This document shows positions 35,325 to 45,117 of a stretch of 64,000 bases of DNA, piece by piece. Source of the stretch: Dyella_B sp035690825 (GTDB lineage Bacteria; Pseudomonadota; Gammaproteobacteria; Xanthomonadales; Rhodanobacteraceae); the NCBI RefSeq assembly GCF_051954575.1, contig NZ_JBQCHP010000041.1, positions 24,878-88,877 of the forward strand, read 5' to 3'. Under the pieces are notes generated by a model. It saw only the letters and a program-made list of their open reading frames with translations. It was not told where the DNA came from and made no database searches. Each line of letters begins with the position of its first letter. Positions within the stretch are counted from its first letter, which is position 1. A program made the translations under genes and the position numbers.

Positions 35325-36539
35325 TCAGCGCTTTATCGTAGCCGGTGCATCGATCAATTCAATGATCGCCGCCGCCGCATGATCGCCGGCATGGCCGGGC
35401 AGATGGCCGCGCAAGGCCTCGTGCAGTTGTTCGAATGCGGCGACGATGGCGCCGCGCCGCTCGCTGTCGCGGAACAGTTGCAGCGTGGCGTGCGTGAGCT
35501 TTTCCGCGGTGAAGTCGTCCTGCATCAGCTCGGGTGCCAGCACTGCGTCCTTGCCCATGCCGCAGGCGCGGGCGAGGATGTTGGGCAGCGCGTAGACATC
35601 GGTCTTGAGCATATTGAACAGGCGCGCGATGCGGTAGCTCCACGGCGATACGCGATAGCCGACCACCATCGGGCGCTTGGCCAGCATGGCCTCCAGCGTG
35701 GCCGTTCCGGACGCCAGCAGCACCACGTCGGCGGCGAGCATGGCTTCGTGTGCGTGGCCGTCGATCAGGATCGGCGCCGCATCGTCGTGCGGTCCCCGCG
35801 CAAGCATAGATTTCAGCGTGGCGAGCGCGCGCGAGTTGGCCGCCGGAATCACCACGCGCAAACCGGGCATGGCAGTGGCGATGCGACGGGCAGCGTCGAA
35901 GAAGATCGCGCCCATGCGTTCGAGTTCGGAATGCCGGCTGCCGGGCAGCAGCGCCAGCACCGGCGCATCCAGCGGCAACTGCAGGGTGCGGCGCGCCGGC
36001 ACGCGGTCGGAAACCAGCGCAAAGCGATCGGCCAAGGGATGGCCGACGAAGCGCGCATCGATGCCGTGCCGCGCGTAGATCGACGGTTCCATCGGAAACA
36101 GGCACAGCACGCGATGCACGCTGAGGCCGATCTTGTCGGCGCGCTTCTCGCGCCACGCCCAGATCGATGGGCTCACATAGTGCACGGTGCGCAAGCCCGC
36201 CTGCTTCAAGCGACGCTCGACGCCGAGATTGAAATCGGGCGCATCGATGCCGACCACGATCGCCGGTTTCGCCGCCAGCAATCGCGCGACCAGTTCCTTG
36301 CGCAGCTTGAGCAGCCGTGGCAGGTGGCTGATCACTTCGGCGAAACCGAACAGCGACAGTTCGCGGATGTCGTACCAGGATTCGAAACCCTGCTGTTGCA
36401 TGCGCGCGCCGCCGATGCCGATGAACCGCGCCTGCGGATAGCGTCGGCGCAACGCCGCGATCAGATCCGCGCCGAGCTGGTCGCCGGAATCTTCACCGGC
36501 GATCAGCGCGATCAGGGGCGCTTCGGTTTCAGCGGACAT
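35325..36539 (-). CDS. lpxB: Lipid-A-disaccharide synthase
   Basis: 404 residues of the GT19 family. LpxB joins UDP-2,3-diacylglucosamine and lipid X to make the lipid A disaccharide at the inner membrane. The N-terminal AGEDSGDQLGADLI corresponds to the usual GEASGD motif with Ala to Asp; FGFAEVISHLPRL and YVSPSIWAWREKRADKI are diagnostic, and LLPGSRHSELERMG is the UDP-binding start of the second half. It starts 21 bp after the lpxA stop, in the lpxD-fabZ-lpxA-lpxB run. Confidence 0.95.
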   Translation of the reverse strand: MSAETEAPLIALIAGEDSGDQLGADLIAALRRRYPQARFIGIGGARMQQQGFESWYDIRELSLFGFAEVISHLPRLLKLRKELVARLLAAKPAIVVGIDAPDFNLGVERRLKQAGLRTVHYVSPSIWAWREKRADKIGLSVHRVLCLFPMEPSIYARHGIDARFVGHPLADRFALVSDRVPARRTLQLPLDAPVLALLPGSRHSELERMGAIFFDAARRIATAMPGLRVVIPAANSRALATLKSMLARGPHDDAAPILIDGHAHEAMLAADVVLLASGTATLEAMLAKRPMVVGYRVSPWSYRIARLFNMLKTDVYALPNILARACGMGKDAVLAPELMQDDFTAEKLTHATLQLFRDSERRGAIVAAFEQLHEALRGHLPGHAGDHAAAAIIELIDAPATIKR

Positions 36540-36560
36540 AGCGTGCGGGGCGCATGGCGG

Positions 36561-37334
36561 TTAGCGCGCCAGTCCGCGCTCGCTGCGATCGAGGAAATCC
36601 AGCATCGCGCGCACGTCCTCGCTGTCCTTGGCCTGCGCGACCAGTTGCTCGCGCGCCTCGGCCAGCGACAGGCCGGAGGTGTAGAGCGTGCGGTAGGCGC
36701 GCTTGATCGCCGTGATGCGCTCGGAATCGAAGCCGCGGCGCTTGAGGCCGGTGGTGTTCAGGCCGCGCGGACGGCCGCCCTGGTCGTTGGCCATCATCAG
36801 GAACGGCGGCACGTCGGCACCGAGCAGGCAGCCCATGGCGATGAAGGCGTGCTCGCCGATCTTGCAGAACTGGTGCGCGCCGGAATAGCCGGAGAACACC
36901 GTCCAATCGCCGACTTCCACGTGACCGGCCAGCGCCGAGTAGTTGGAAAAGATCGTGTGATTGCCAATCTTACAATCGTGCGCCACGTGCACGTAGGCCA
37001 GCAGCCAGTTGTCGTTGCCGATGCGCGTGACGCCGCCGCCGTCGCCAGTGCCGCGGTTGATGGTGACGAATTCGCGGATCAGGTTGCGGTCGCCGATCAG
37101 AAGCTCCGTGCGCTCGCCGTTGAATTTCATGTCCTGCGGATCGCCGCCGAGCGAGGCGAACTGCGCGATGCGATTGTCGCGGCCGATCTTGGTGGGGCCC
37201 TGCACCACGACATGCGGCCCGATCACCGTACCGTCGCCGATCTCCACGTCCGCACCGATCACCGTGAAGGCGCCGATGCTCACGTTGTTGCCGATGACGG
37301 CGGAAGGATCGATTTGCGCGGTCGGATGGATCAT
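36561..37334 (-). CDS. lpxA: UDP-N-acetylglucosamine acyltransferase
   Basis: 257 residues with the left-handed beta-helix hexapeptide repeats (IGNNVSIGAFTVIGADVEIG). The catalytic His lies in AYVHVAHDCKIG. LpxA transfers a 3-hydroxyacyl chain from ACP to UDP-GlcNAc, the first lipid A step. The C-terminal helical part (GLNTTGLKRRGFDSERI) is typical. Its ATG overlaps the TGA stop of fabZ (shared ATGA), implying translational coupling. Confidence 0.96.
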   Translation of the reverse strand: MIHPTAQIDPSAVIGNNVSIGAFTVIGADVEIGDGTVIGPHVVVQGPTKIGRDNRIAQFASLGGDPQDMKFNGERTELLIGDRNLIREFVTINRGTGDGGGVTRIGNDNWLLAYVHVAHDCKIGNHTIFSNYSALAGHVEVGDWTVFSGYSGAHQFCKIGEHAFIAMGCLLGADVPPFLMMANDQGGRPRGLNTTGLKRRGFDSERITAIKRAYRTLYTSGLSLAEAREQLVAQAKDSEDVRAMLDFLDRSERGLAR

Positions 37335-37807
37335 TTATCCGACCTCGCGGCGCACATCAGTTCGCAACTGGCCACTTCCTTGCCGTCGACCAGGGTGCGC
37401 GCCTCGAACAGGCCCATGCTGCGCAGCAGGCGCTTCAGGCGCACTTCCATGCGCAGTTGATCGCCCGGCACCACCGGTGCGTTGAAGCGCGCGTTGTCGA
37501 CCTTGGCCAGGTAGAACAGCGGGCTGGCGGCATTGCCTTTCAGGCGTGCGCTGATCTGCGTGAGCAGGCCGGCGGACTGCGCCATCGCCTCCACGATCAG
37601 CACGCCGGGCATCACCGGGTGGCCGGGGAAATGGCCGTTGAAGAACGGTTCGTTGATGGTCACGTTCTTCAGCGTGACCACGCTCTGTTCGGGCACGATC
37701 TCGATGACCCGGTCCACCAGCAGGAACGGGTAACGGTGCGGCAGCAGTTGCTGGATCTGCTCCACGGTCACCGGCAGGGTGATCGTCGGGGCGGTGTTGT
37801 CAGTCAT
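37331..37807 (-). CDS. fabZ: 3-hydroxyacyl-[ACP] dehydratase FabZ
   Basis: 158 residues of the hot-dog fold. The active site is seen in LLPHRYPFLLVDRV and NEPFFNGHFPGHPVMPGVL (catalytic His, and the Glu in VEAMAQ). FabZ dehydrates 3-hydroxyacyl-ACP in fatty acid elongation and competes with LpxA/LpxD for substrate. The ATG 37807 start overlaps the lpxD 3' end by eight bases and its stop overlaps lpxA, so lpxD, fabZ and lpxA are tightly coupled. Confidence 0.96.
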   Translation of the reverse strand: MTDNTAPTITLPVTVEQIQQLLPHRYPFLLVDRVIEIVPEQSVVTLKNVTINEPFFNGHFPGHPVMPGVLIVEAMAQSAGLLTQISARLKGNAASPLFYLAKVDNARFNAPVVPGDQLRMEVRLKRLLRSMGLFEARTLVDGKEVASCELMCAARSDK

Positions 37808-38828
37808 GTTTCTTATCCTTTTCCAGCGCCGACAATCGGCGCGCGTACTCATCCAGGTGCTTGAAGCGGGCCGCGTTGCGGCGCCACTGTCGGTTCTCTT
37901 GCAGCGGCACCCCGGAGGAATACTCGCCAGCCTCCCGAATCGAATGCGTCACCAGGCTCTTGGCGGTAATGGTAACCCGGTCGGCCAGTTCGAGATGGCC
38001 AAGCACGCCGGCGTTGCCGCCAATCATGCAATAACGGCCGATTTTCGCACTGCCGGCGACGGCGGCGCAGCCGGCCATGGCGGTGTGTGCGCCGATGTAG
38101 ACGTTGTGGGCGATCTGGATCTGGTTGTCCAGCCGCACGTCTTCCTCCAGCACGGTGTCGTCCAGTGCGCCGCGGTCGATGGTGGTGTTGGCGCCGATCT
38201 CGCAGTCGTCGCCAATGCGCACGCCGCCGAGTTGCGGCAGCTTCACCCAATGGTCGCGATCGAAGGCGAGACCGAAGCCATCCGAGCCGATCACTGCGCC
38301 CGGATGCACCAGCACGCGCTTGCCGAGCGTCACGCGGATCACCAGGGTGACGCGCGCGACCAGCCGCGCTTGCGCGCCGACCACGCATTCGGGACCGACG
38401 ATGCAGTGGGGCCCAAGGATCGCGCCGTCTTCCACCACGGCGCCGTCCTGGATCACGCAGCACGGGCCGATGCTCGCCGAGGCGCTCACGCGTGCGCTGG
38501 GCGCCACCACGGCGGACGCATGGATGCCTGGCACGGCCGCGGGAAGGCGCTCGAACAGGGCGGCGATATGGGCGTAAGTCACATAGGGATCGCGCGCGAT
38601 CAGCGCGGCGGTAGGGCAACTGTCCGCGGCCTCGGCGCTGAGCACCACGACGCCTGCCCGCGTGCTTGCCAGCTGCGCGGTGTATTTGCTGTTAGAGAGA
38701 AAGCTCAGTTGCGTCGGCCCCGCGCCGGCCAGCGTGCCGACGCCGTCGATGATGCGCGCGCCGTCGCCACGGAATTCCAGGCCGAAGCGCTCGGCCAGCT
38801 CGGCAACGCTGTAGTGGGTCGTGCTCAT
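37800..38828 (-). CDS. lpxD: UDP-3-O-(3-hydroxyacyl)glucosamine N-acyltransferase
   Basis: 342 residues (E. coli 341). ATG 38828 gives MSTTHYSVAELAERFGLEF, the usual uridine-binding N-terminal domain. A hexapeptide beta-helix follows, with NQIQIAHNVYIG containing the catalytic His. The C-terminus is a short basic helix (EYARRLSALEKDKKHD). It adds the second 3-hydroxyacyl chain in lipid A synthesis. Upstream one expects skp/ompH; instead a glycosyltransferase gene ends 118 bp before it. Confidence 0.95.
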   Translation of the reverse strand: MSTTHYSVAELAERFGLEFRGDGARIIDGVGTLAGAGPTQLSFLSNSKYTAQLASTRAGVVVLSAEAADSCPTAALIARDPYVTYAHIAALFERLPAAVPGIHASAVVAPSARVSASASIGPCCVIQDGAVVEDGAILGPHCIVGPECVVGAQARLVARVTLVIRVTLGKRVLVHPGAVIGSDGFGLAFDRDHWVKLPQLGGVRIGDDCEIGANTTIDRGALDDTVLEEDVRLDNQIQIAHNVYIGAHTAMAGCAAVAGSAKIGRYCMIGGNAGVLGHLELADRVTITAKSLVTHSIREAGEYSSGVPLQENRQWRRNAARFKHLDEYARRLSALEKDKKHD

Positions 38829-38946
38829 CCAAAGCTCCAAGGGCAACCGGCGCATTGTAGAGGTTCGCCCCCGGCTGCGGGCGCCCGCCTGCCGCCGCGT
38901 GCGTGTCTGGGACGCAGGCGCATGGCAATCGCCTGTGTGGCCTGCA

Positions 38947-41007
38947 TCAGGGCGCGAGCGCCTGTAGCTTCTTCTGCAGGCGGTTGCCCCAGGTCTGGCG
39001 TGCGCCGTCTTCCATCGTCGCGGCCACCTGCAGCGCTTTGGCATAGGCTTCGCGGGCATGTTGCTTGTCGCCGGTGGCGGCCAGCGCATCGCCCAGCGCT
39101 TCCTGCGGCTGCAGGTCGCCCGGCGCGATCGCGGCCGCTTTTTGCGCTTCCGCCAGGGCGCCGGCGAGGTTCTTCTGCTCCAGCAGAATCGCCGACCGCT
39201 GCACGTGGCTGAGGGCCGCAGCCAGCGGTAGGTGGAAGTCGCCTTCGTAGACCAGTACGCCGCCCTGGATCACCGCGGCCGGCGCCAGCGCCTGGAACGA
39301 GCGGTAAGGATTGAGCACACTCGAACCCATCTCATACCAGGTCCAGTCGCCGGCGCTGATCAGCACCGGTCCGTGGACCTGCTCGGGCACTTCATAAGCC
39401 GCCCGTTCCCACATTGCATCAGGCGTAGGCATCGGCTTGCACGGAATGCCGTAGTCGGCGGGTCGCAGGAACGGATCGGCGAAATACGCAAACCAGCACT
39501 GCTTGATGCCGCGCTGGTCGAGATACTGCTTCACCGCCAGCAGTTGCTGCGCCCAGTCCGCATTGGAATCGGTGAGCACCTTGTAGGTTTGCATGGGCCC
39601 GCCCCACAGCTCGTTGGAGTAGGCCATGTAGTTGGGATACGCGCGCAGCGATGAGCCCACGTGCGCGCACAGCAGCACCGCCACCACGGCAGCCCACGGA
39701 CGGCTCCATGCGCCGGCGCGCCACACCCAGGCCCAGCATCCGCCCGCCGCCAGCAGGGTGAGGAAAACGTACACCGGCAAGATGTGCCGGGCGCCGATAT
39801 TCAAACTGGAAGTCATCGCCACCACGAAATAGACCAGCGCCGGCAGCAGCAGGAACAGCGCCGCGCGCCATTGCCGCAACCTGCCTGTCGCCAGCGCCAC
39901 CAGCGCGAGCACGGTCGCGGCCAGCCAGCCGAGCGTCGATTTGATCGTCAGCACGGCGGGGAAGTAATAGGCCACGCCGTGCTCGAACACCTTGCCGAAG
40001 ATGAAGCTGGACATGCCATTGGCCATCGAGCGCACGTCCGTCAGCCCATACAGGTAAGCTTCCGGCAGCACGTGCCAATGCGCCAGCCACAGCACGCCCT
40101 TGGCTTCCAGCGGGCTCAGCGGTTTGACGTAGTCGACCAGCGACGGCGTCAGCTGGAGCGTTCCCGGACGGGCCGCGTAGCGAAAACCGTAGAAGCTCCA
40201 CAGGACCAGCAATGCGATGGCGCCGATCGCAATCAACGCCCCGCCCAAATGCAGCGTGCGTCTGGGCAGGCTCGCACGTACTTCCTGCTCCGCCAGCGGA
40301 TAGAAAAGCTCCAGCAATGCCAACGCGCCCAGCATCGGAATCAGCAGGATTGCGGAGTGTTTCGTCGCCAGCGCGAGTCCCGCCGCGATCGCGGCCACCA
40401 GCAGGCGCGATATGGAGGGCTTTTTCCGATAGCGATAGAACGTGTACACCGCCGCCAGCAAGAAGCACGAAACGCCGATGTCGGTGGTTACCAGCGCGCT
40501 GTGCGCCAGGATGTTCGGATCGAACGTAAGCAGCGCCAGCGCCAGCAGGCCCGCGCCCATGCCGAACATTTCCCACGCCGCACAGAACACCAGCGCAGCC
40601 AGCAGCAAGGCGACGATGCCAGCGGCGAGGCGCACGCGCAGCGTCAGCGCTTCCACGCTGTAGGGCGGGTTGTGGAACAGCAGCTCGCGGCCGTCGAGAT
40701 AGGCTTCTTCCTTGAAGTAGCGCTGCTGATCCGCCGGCACCTTCAGCGGCAGGCCCAGCAGTGGCAGGGTCGCCAGCGCCTTCATCAACGGCGGATGTTC
40801 GGGGTTGTAGCGGTAGTCGTGGGTTTTCCACGCCATGTAGCCGGCGAAGATATGGTCGCCTTCATCCCAGCTGAGCGATTCCTGCCGCACCACGCTGACG
40901 ATCTGGATGGCGAACAGCAGCATCAGCAGTGCGGCTGCGATCCCGATCAGACGGCGTTGCATGTTTGAATGCGCAAGCGGCTTCACGTCAGGCCGGGCGG
41001 TCTGCAT
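38947..41007 (-). CDS. Membrane glycosyltransferase (PMT/ArnT-like) with C-terminal TPR segment
   Basis: About 686 residues from ATG 41007 (40962 is an alternative). The first 500 or so residues hold around ten hydrophobic helices. The first periplasmic loop carries the acidic motif SWDEGDHIFAGY and YNPEHPPLMKALA, typical of GT-C enzymes such as ArnT and PMT_2 that use polyprenyl-phosphate sugars. After a soluble periplasmic part, the last 80 residues form TPR-like repeats (LAEAQKAAAIAPGDLQPQEA, AREAYAKALQ). It likely glycosylates lipid A, protein or another envelope target at the periplasmic face; the acceptor is unknown. It sits where skp/ompH normally lies, downstream of the bamA terminator, so it probably has its own promoter. 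Confidence 0.82.
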   Translation of the reverse strand: MQTARPDVKPLAHSNMQRRLIGIAAALLMLLFAIQIVSVVRQESLSWDEGDHIFAGYMAWKTHDYRYNPEHPPLMKALATLPLLGLPLKVPADQQRYFKEEAYLDGRELLFHNPPYSVEALTLRVRLAAGIVALLLAALVFCAAWEMFGMGAGLLALALLTFDPNILAHSALVTTDIGVSCFLLAAVYTFYRYRKKPSISRLLVAAIAAGLALATKHSAILLIPMLGALALLELFYPLAEQEVRASLPRRTLHLGGALIAIGAIALLVLWSFYGFRYAARPGTLQLTPSLVDYVKPLSPLEAKGVLWLAHWHVLPEAYLYGLTDVRSMANGMSSFIFGKVFEHGVAYYFPAVLTIKSTLGWLAATVLALVALATGRLRQWRAALFLLLPALVYFVVAMTSSLNIGARHILPVYVFLTLLAAGGCWAWVWRAGAWSRPWAAVVAVLLCAHVGSSLRAYPNYMAYSNELWGGPMQTYKVLTDSNADWAQQLLAVKQYLDQRGIKQCWFAYFADPFLRPADYGIPCKPMPTPDAMWERAAYEVPEQVHGPVLISAGDWTWYEMGSSVLNPYRSFQALAPAAVIQGGVLVYEGDFHLPLAAALSHVQRSAILLEQKNLAGALAEAQKAAAIAPGDLQPQEALGDALAATGDKQHAREAYAKALQVAATMEDGARQTWGNRLQKKLQALAP

Positions 41008-41090
41008 CGTTGGTCTTCCCCTGTTTCGAAGAAAAGGAGATTCGTGCAGAAGCGGGATGTTTTGCAACCGCTGTCGACCTCAAGAAACGA

Positions 41091-41125
41091 CGAAGGCCGC
41101 GTGTCGTGCGGACACGCGGCCTTCG
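41091..41125 (-). terminator. Rho-independent terminator of bamA
   Basis: A perfect 15-bp stem (41091-41105 with 41111-41125) with a 5-nt loop, 19 bp after the bamA stop. On the minus strand it is followed by TTTCTTGA, a T-rich tail. It separates bamA from the glycosyltransferase and the lpx genes. Confidence 0.88.
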
Positions 41126-41144
41126 TGATCCAAGCAAGCGGCAA

Positions 41145-43589
41145 TTAGAACTGGCTGCCGAAGGTGAACTGGATGCGTTCTTCGTACTGGCGATCCGCCG
41201 GCTGCGTGCGGAACGGGAAGCCGAGGCTGATGATCAGCGGGCCGATCGGCGCCTGCCAGTGCAGCGAGACACCGGCCGATGCATCGAGCTGGCTGGCGCT
41301 GAAGCTCTGCACGTCCCTGTACGCCTGGCCGACGTCCATGAACAGCGACACGCGTGCGGTGTTGATGTCCTTCAGGAACGGCAGCGGCAGGTACAGTTCC
41401 GCCGTGCCCAGCACCTTGAACGCACCGCCGATCGGCTGCGCGTAGGTATAGGCGCTGCCTTGGCAGTAGCCGTTGGTGGCCGGCTGGATCGGCTTGCCGG
41501 TGCTGGTGTCGAAGCCTGCGCACGCGCGCGGGCCGAGCGTGTTGTCCTGGAAGCCGCGCAGGTCGGTTACGCCGCCGGCGTAGAAGTTCATCCAGAACGG
41601 GAAGGTGACCTTGTCGCCGGCCTTGTAGCCGATCACGTTCTTCGGATCGGACGCGTCGTAGTCGGAGGTGGTGTTCTTGAATTTCTGGGTGCCGTAGGTA
41701 TCGCCGTAGCCGACCTTGCCGTCCAGGTACAACACGAAGCCTTTCCACAGCGGCCAGTAGTGGTTGGCCTCGGCGTTCAAGGTCCAGTACTGCACGGTGG
41801 AGCCGGGCAGCGCCACGTTCACGCCGGCGGTGAGCTGGCCGCCGTGGGTCGGAGCCCAGTACGAGTTGCGCGTGTCGTGCACCCAGCTCAGCGAGCCGGT
41901 CCAGGTATGGATGGTCTGGTGGCCGAGTGCGTTGATGTAGTCGATCAGCACCTGCGGCGTATAGCCCTCGTAGGTGTTGATCTTGGTGCTCCCGATGCCG
42001 AGGCTGGCGCTCAAGCGGTCGAAGTCGGTGATCGGAACGCCCAGCGTGGTCGAGAACGACTTGGTGCTGTTCGAATAGCTGGCGTACTGGCTGCCCAGGC
42101 TGCTGTAGTCGGCCTTGGAGAAGGTGGCGTTGTAGCCGATGCCGATGCCGTTGTCGGTCAGGTACGGGTTGTAGTAGCCCGCATTGATCGAGGTGAGGTA
42201 GTCGCTGCGCTGCGCGCCGATGCTGAAGCGGTCGCCGGTACCCAGGAAATTGTTCTGCGACACCGAGGCCGACAGGATGATGCCGGAGTACTGCGAATAA
42301 CCCACGCCGAAGGTGAGGCTGCCGGCGGATTGTTCTTCCACTTTCGCCGTCAGGTCGACTTCGTCATCGCTGCCGGGCACCGTCTGCTTGTCGATGGTGA
42401 CGGTCTTGAAGTAGCCCAGCTGCTGCAGGCGGATCTTCGAGCGGTCGATCGCCGCCTGCGAATACCACGAGCCTTCGAGCTGGCGCATTTCACGGCGCAG
42501 CACGTCGTCTTCGGTGCGGGTGTTGCCCTGGAAGATCACGCGGCGCACGTACACGCGCGGACCCGGCTGGATGTACCAGGTCACATCGACGGTCTTGTTC
42601 GGCTTGTCCAGCTTGGGCACCGAGTTCACCTTGGCGAACGCGTAGCCGATGTTGGCCAGCAGCGCCTTGATCGAGTCGGAGGTCGCTTCGATGGCGCGGC
42701 GGTTGAAGAGATCGCCGTCCTTCACGAACACCAGCTTGCGCAGCGTTTCTTCCGGAAGGATCAGCTGGCCGAGCAGGTGCGTGCCGGAGATGTGGTAGAT
42801 GTCGCCTTGCACCACGTCGGCGGCGATGTACATCGCGCGCTTGTCCGGCGCGATCGTCACCTGGGTGGAGTCGATGCCGAAGTCGGCGTAGCCGCGGTCC
42901 ATGTAGTAGGACTGCAGTTTCTTCAGGTCGCCGGAGAGCTTGTCCTGCGAGTACTGGTCGTTCTTGGAGTACCACGAAAGCAGGTTGGTGGTGCCGGTCT
43001 CGAAATTGCTTTCGATCTCTTTGTCGGTGAACGCCGTGTTGCCGACGATGTTCACTTCCTTCACCTTGGCGACCTTGCCTTCGCGGATTTCGATGTCGAT
43101 CGATACGCGGTTGCGGTCCAGCGTGGTCACGTGCGGCGACACCGACACGTTGTACTTGCCGCGGTTGTAGTACTGGCGGATCAGTTCCTGCTGCACGCGG
43201 TCCAGCGCGAGGCGGTCGAAGGTTTCGCCTTCGGACAGGCCGATTTCCTTCAGGCCTTTCTTGAGATCATCGGTCTTGATGTCGCTGTTGCCGCGGATGC
43301 TGAGCTTGGCGATGGAGGGACGCTCGGTCACCTTGATCACCAGGATGCCGCCGTCGCGTTGCAGTTCCACGTCGCTGAAGAACTTGGTGCCGTACAGGGC
43401 GCGGATCGCCTGCTGGGCTTCTTCGGTGGTGAGGCGGTCACCTTTGTTGATCTGCAGGTAGTTGAATACCGTGCCGGCGGAGATGCGGTTGAGTCCTTCG
43501 ATACGGATATCGGAAACGACGAATGGCTCGAGTGCGAACGCACTCGTAGAGAGGGAGGCAAGCAGGATCAGGGCGGCGATACGCTTCAT
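41145..43589 (-). CDS. bamA: Outer membrane protein assembly factor BamA
   Basis: 814 residues (E. coli 810). ATG 43589 starts a signal peptide (MKRIAALILLASLSTSAFA) cut before LEPFVVSDIRIEG, the beginning of five POTRA domains. The C-terminal half is the 16-strand Omp85 barrel, ending in FTFGSQF with the terminal Phe used for barrel insertion. The VRGF-type motif of loop 6 appears as DLRGFQDNTLG. BamA is the core of the complex that folds outer-membrane proteins. rseP is immediately upstream, the usual order. Confidence 0.97.
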   Translation of the reverse strand: MKRIAALILLASLSTSAFALEPFVVSDIRIEGLNRISAGTVFNYLQINKGDRLTTEEAQQAIRALYGTKFFSDVELQRDGGILVIKVTERPSIAKLSIRGNSDIKTDDLKKGLKEIGLSEGETFDRLALDRVQQELIRQYYNRGKYNVSVSPHVTTLDRNRVSIDIEIREGKVAKVKEVNIVGNTAFTDKEIESNFETGTTNLLSWYSKNDQYSQDKLSGDLKKLQSYYMDRGYADFGIDSTQVTIAPDKRAMYIAADVVQGDIYHISGTHLLGQLILPEETLRKLVFVKDGDLFNRRAIEATSDSIKALLANIGYAFAKVNSVPKLDKPNKTVDVTWYIQPGPRVYVRRVIFQGNTRTEDDVLRREMRQLEGSWYSQAAIDRSKIRLQQLGYFKTVTIDKQTVPGSDDEVDLTAKVEEQSAGSLTFGVGYSQYSGIILSASVSQNNFLGTGDRFSIGAQRSDYLTSINAGYYNPYLTDNGIGIGYNATFSKADYSSLGSQYASYSNSTKSFSTTLGVPITDFDRLSASLGIGSTKINTYEGYTPQVLIDYINALGHQTIHTWTGSLSWVHDTRNSYWAPTHGGQLTAGVNVALPGSTVQYWTLNAEANHYWPLWKGFVLYLDGKVGYGDTYGTQKFKNTTSDYDASDPKNVIGYKAGDKVTFPFWMNFYAGGVTDLRGFQDNTLGPRACAGFDTSTGKPIQPATNGYCQGSAYTYAQPIGGAFKVLGTAELYLPLPFLKDINTARVSLFMDVGQAYRDVQSFSASQLDASAGVSLHWQAPIGPLIISLGFPFRTQPADRQYEERIQFTFGSQF

Positions 43590-43767
43590 CGTCGATTCCG
43601 TTGTGTTATTCGGACGGGGCCGCCATTGGCAGCCCCGCGGCATTTTTTTTCCAAAGCCGGCATCATCCCGGCTTCGCGTTGTTCCGCGCATGACACTTAG
43701 GTTCCCCGTGCGACAGGACGATCGCGGCCAGCGTTCAACCGGAGGTTGCCAGCGGCGCGCATCCGTC

Positions 43768-45117
43768 TCACGAGGGCAGGATGATGCGGTGGATGTCGTT
43801 GTAGAACGCCAACCCCATCAGCGTGAACAGCAAGGCGATGCCCACGTACTGGCCCGCGACCATGGTGCGCTCGCTGACCGGGCTGCCTTTGATCAGCTCG
43901 ATAAGGTAATACAGCAGATGGCCGCCATCCAAGACCGGGATGGGTAGCAGGTTGATGATCGCCAGGCTGAGCGACACCAGGCCGAGGAACTCCAGGAAGC
44001 GATCCAGTCCTGCCTGGGCATAGGCATTCGCTGCCTGGGCAATACCGATCACACCGGACAGGTTCTTGGTCGACGCTTCGCCGGTGATCATCTTGCTGAC
44101 CATGGTGAAGGTGTCGGTGGTGCGCTGCCAGGTCACGGCAAGCGATTCGGCCAGCGCCTTCGCCGGACTGTAATGCTGGACGGCGATTTCAGCGGCCGGG
44201 TGACTTATGCCGATGAGCCACTGTGGCGGCAACCCTTGTTCTGACTTCATGCGCGCCGATACCAGGAAAGTCATCGTCTTGCCGTTGCGTTCGATGTCCA
44301 TTGACAGCTTGGGAGATTTGGCAGCGGCGGCCTTGACCTGCGTACCGATGTCGTCGAAGGTCTTTACGCTGTTGCCGTTGATGCGCAGTATGCGATCTCC
44401 TGCCTGCAAACCTGCTTCAGCGGCTGGATCACCGGGCGTGACAGTTGCTGCGATGGGGGGCGGGGGGGCGGGTTCCAGCCCGAGCTTGTCTGCGTATTGC
44501 TTAAGATCTTCGCCGGCCGGCAGGCGGTTGAGCGGCAGCACCAGCGAGCGCTCCGTACCGTCCGATCCACGGACGGTCACGGCGAGTGGTGCGCGGCTCA
44601 ACAGTGCATTGCCGATGATGTCGTACGAGCCGCTCCAGGTGGTCACCGGTGTGCCGCCCACGGTAAGCAGCCGGTCGCCCGCATGGATGCCCGCCTGCGC
44701 GGCCAGGCTTTGCGGCGCGGCGGTAACGACCGGGGCATAGTCGGCTCGCCCCAGCACGAACATCAGCCAGAACGCGAAGATGGTGAAGATGATATTGAAG
44801 CCCGGGCCGGCGGCCACGATGGCGATGCGTTTCCAGATCGGCTGCGCGGTGAATTCCTGGTCGCGCAGCGCCGGGTCGACCTCGCCCTCGCGCGCGTCCA
44901 GCATTTTTACGTAGCCGCCCAGCGGAATGGCGGCGATCTGGTATTCGGTGCCGTCGCGGCCGATGCGCTTCCAGATGGCATTGCCGAAGCCGACCGAGAA
45001 GCGCAGGACCTTCACCCCGCAGCGGCGCGCCACCCAGTAGTGTCCGAATTCGTGAAAGGTAACCAGCACGCCGAGCGTGACGAGCAGCCAGAATACGGAG
45101 CCGAGGAAGGGATTCAT
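43768..45117 (-). CDS. rseP: Site-2 zinc metalloprotease RseP
   Basis: 449 residues (E. coli 450). ATG 45117 gives MNPFLGSVFWLLVTLGVLVTF followed by HEFGH at 22-26, the intramembrane zinc site; the third ligand is in PVLDGGHLL near 396-399. Two PDZ domains (around GIHAGDRLLTVGG and GLQAGDRILRING) lie between. RseP cuts the anti-sigma factor RseA within the membrane to release sigma-E and also clears signal-peptide remnants. It is followed by bamA and preceded by cdsA with only 154 bp between, leaving no room for dxr. Confidence 0.96.
   Translation of the reverse strand: MNPFLGSVFWLLVTLGVLVTFHEFGHYWVARRCGVKVLRFSVGFGNAIWKRIGRDGTEYQIAAIPLGGYVKMLDAREGEVDPALRDQEFTAQPIWKRIAIVAAGPGFNIIFTIFAFWLMFVLGRADYAPVVTAAPQSLAAQAGIHAGDRLLTVGGTPVTTWSGSYDIIGNALLSRAPLAVTVRGSDGTERSLVLPLNRLPAGEDLKQYADKLGLEPAPPPPIAATVTPGDPAAEAGLQAGDRILRINGNSVKTFDDIGTQVKAAAAKSPKLSMDIERNGKTMTFLVSARMKSEQGLPPQWLIGISHPAAEIAVQHYSPAKALAESLAVTWQRTTDTFTMVSKMITGEASTKNLSGVIGIAQAANAYAQAGLDRFLEFLGLVSLSLAIINLLPIPVLDGGHLLYYLIELIKGSPVSERTMVAGQYVGIALLFTLMGLAFYNDIHRIILPS

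Noticed and set aside
40929..43700. 923-codon plus-strand open frame opposite bamA
   Set aside because: Antisense artefact of codon bias; bamA on the minus strand has signal peptide, POTRA and barrel features and its own terminator.
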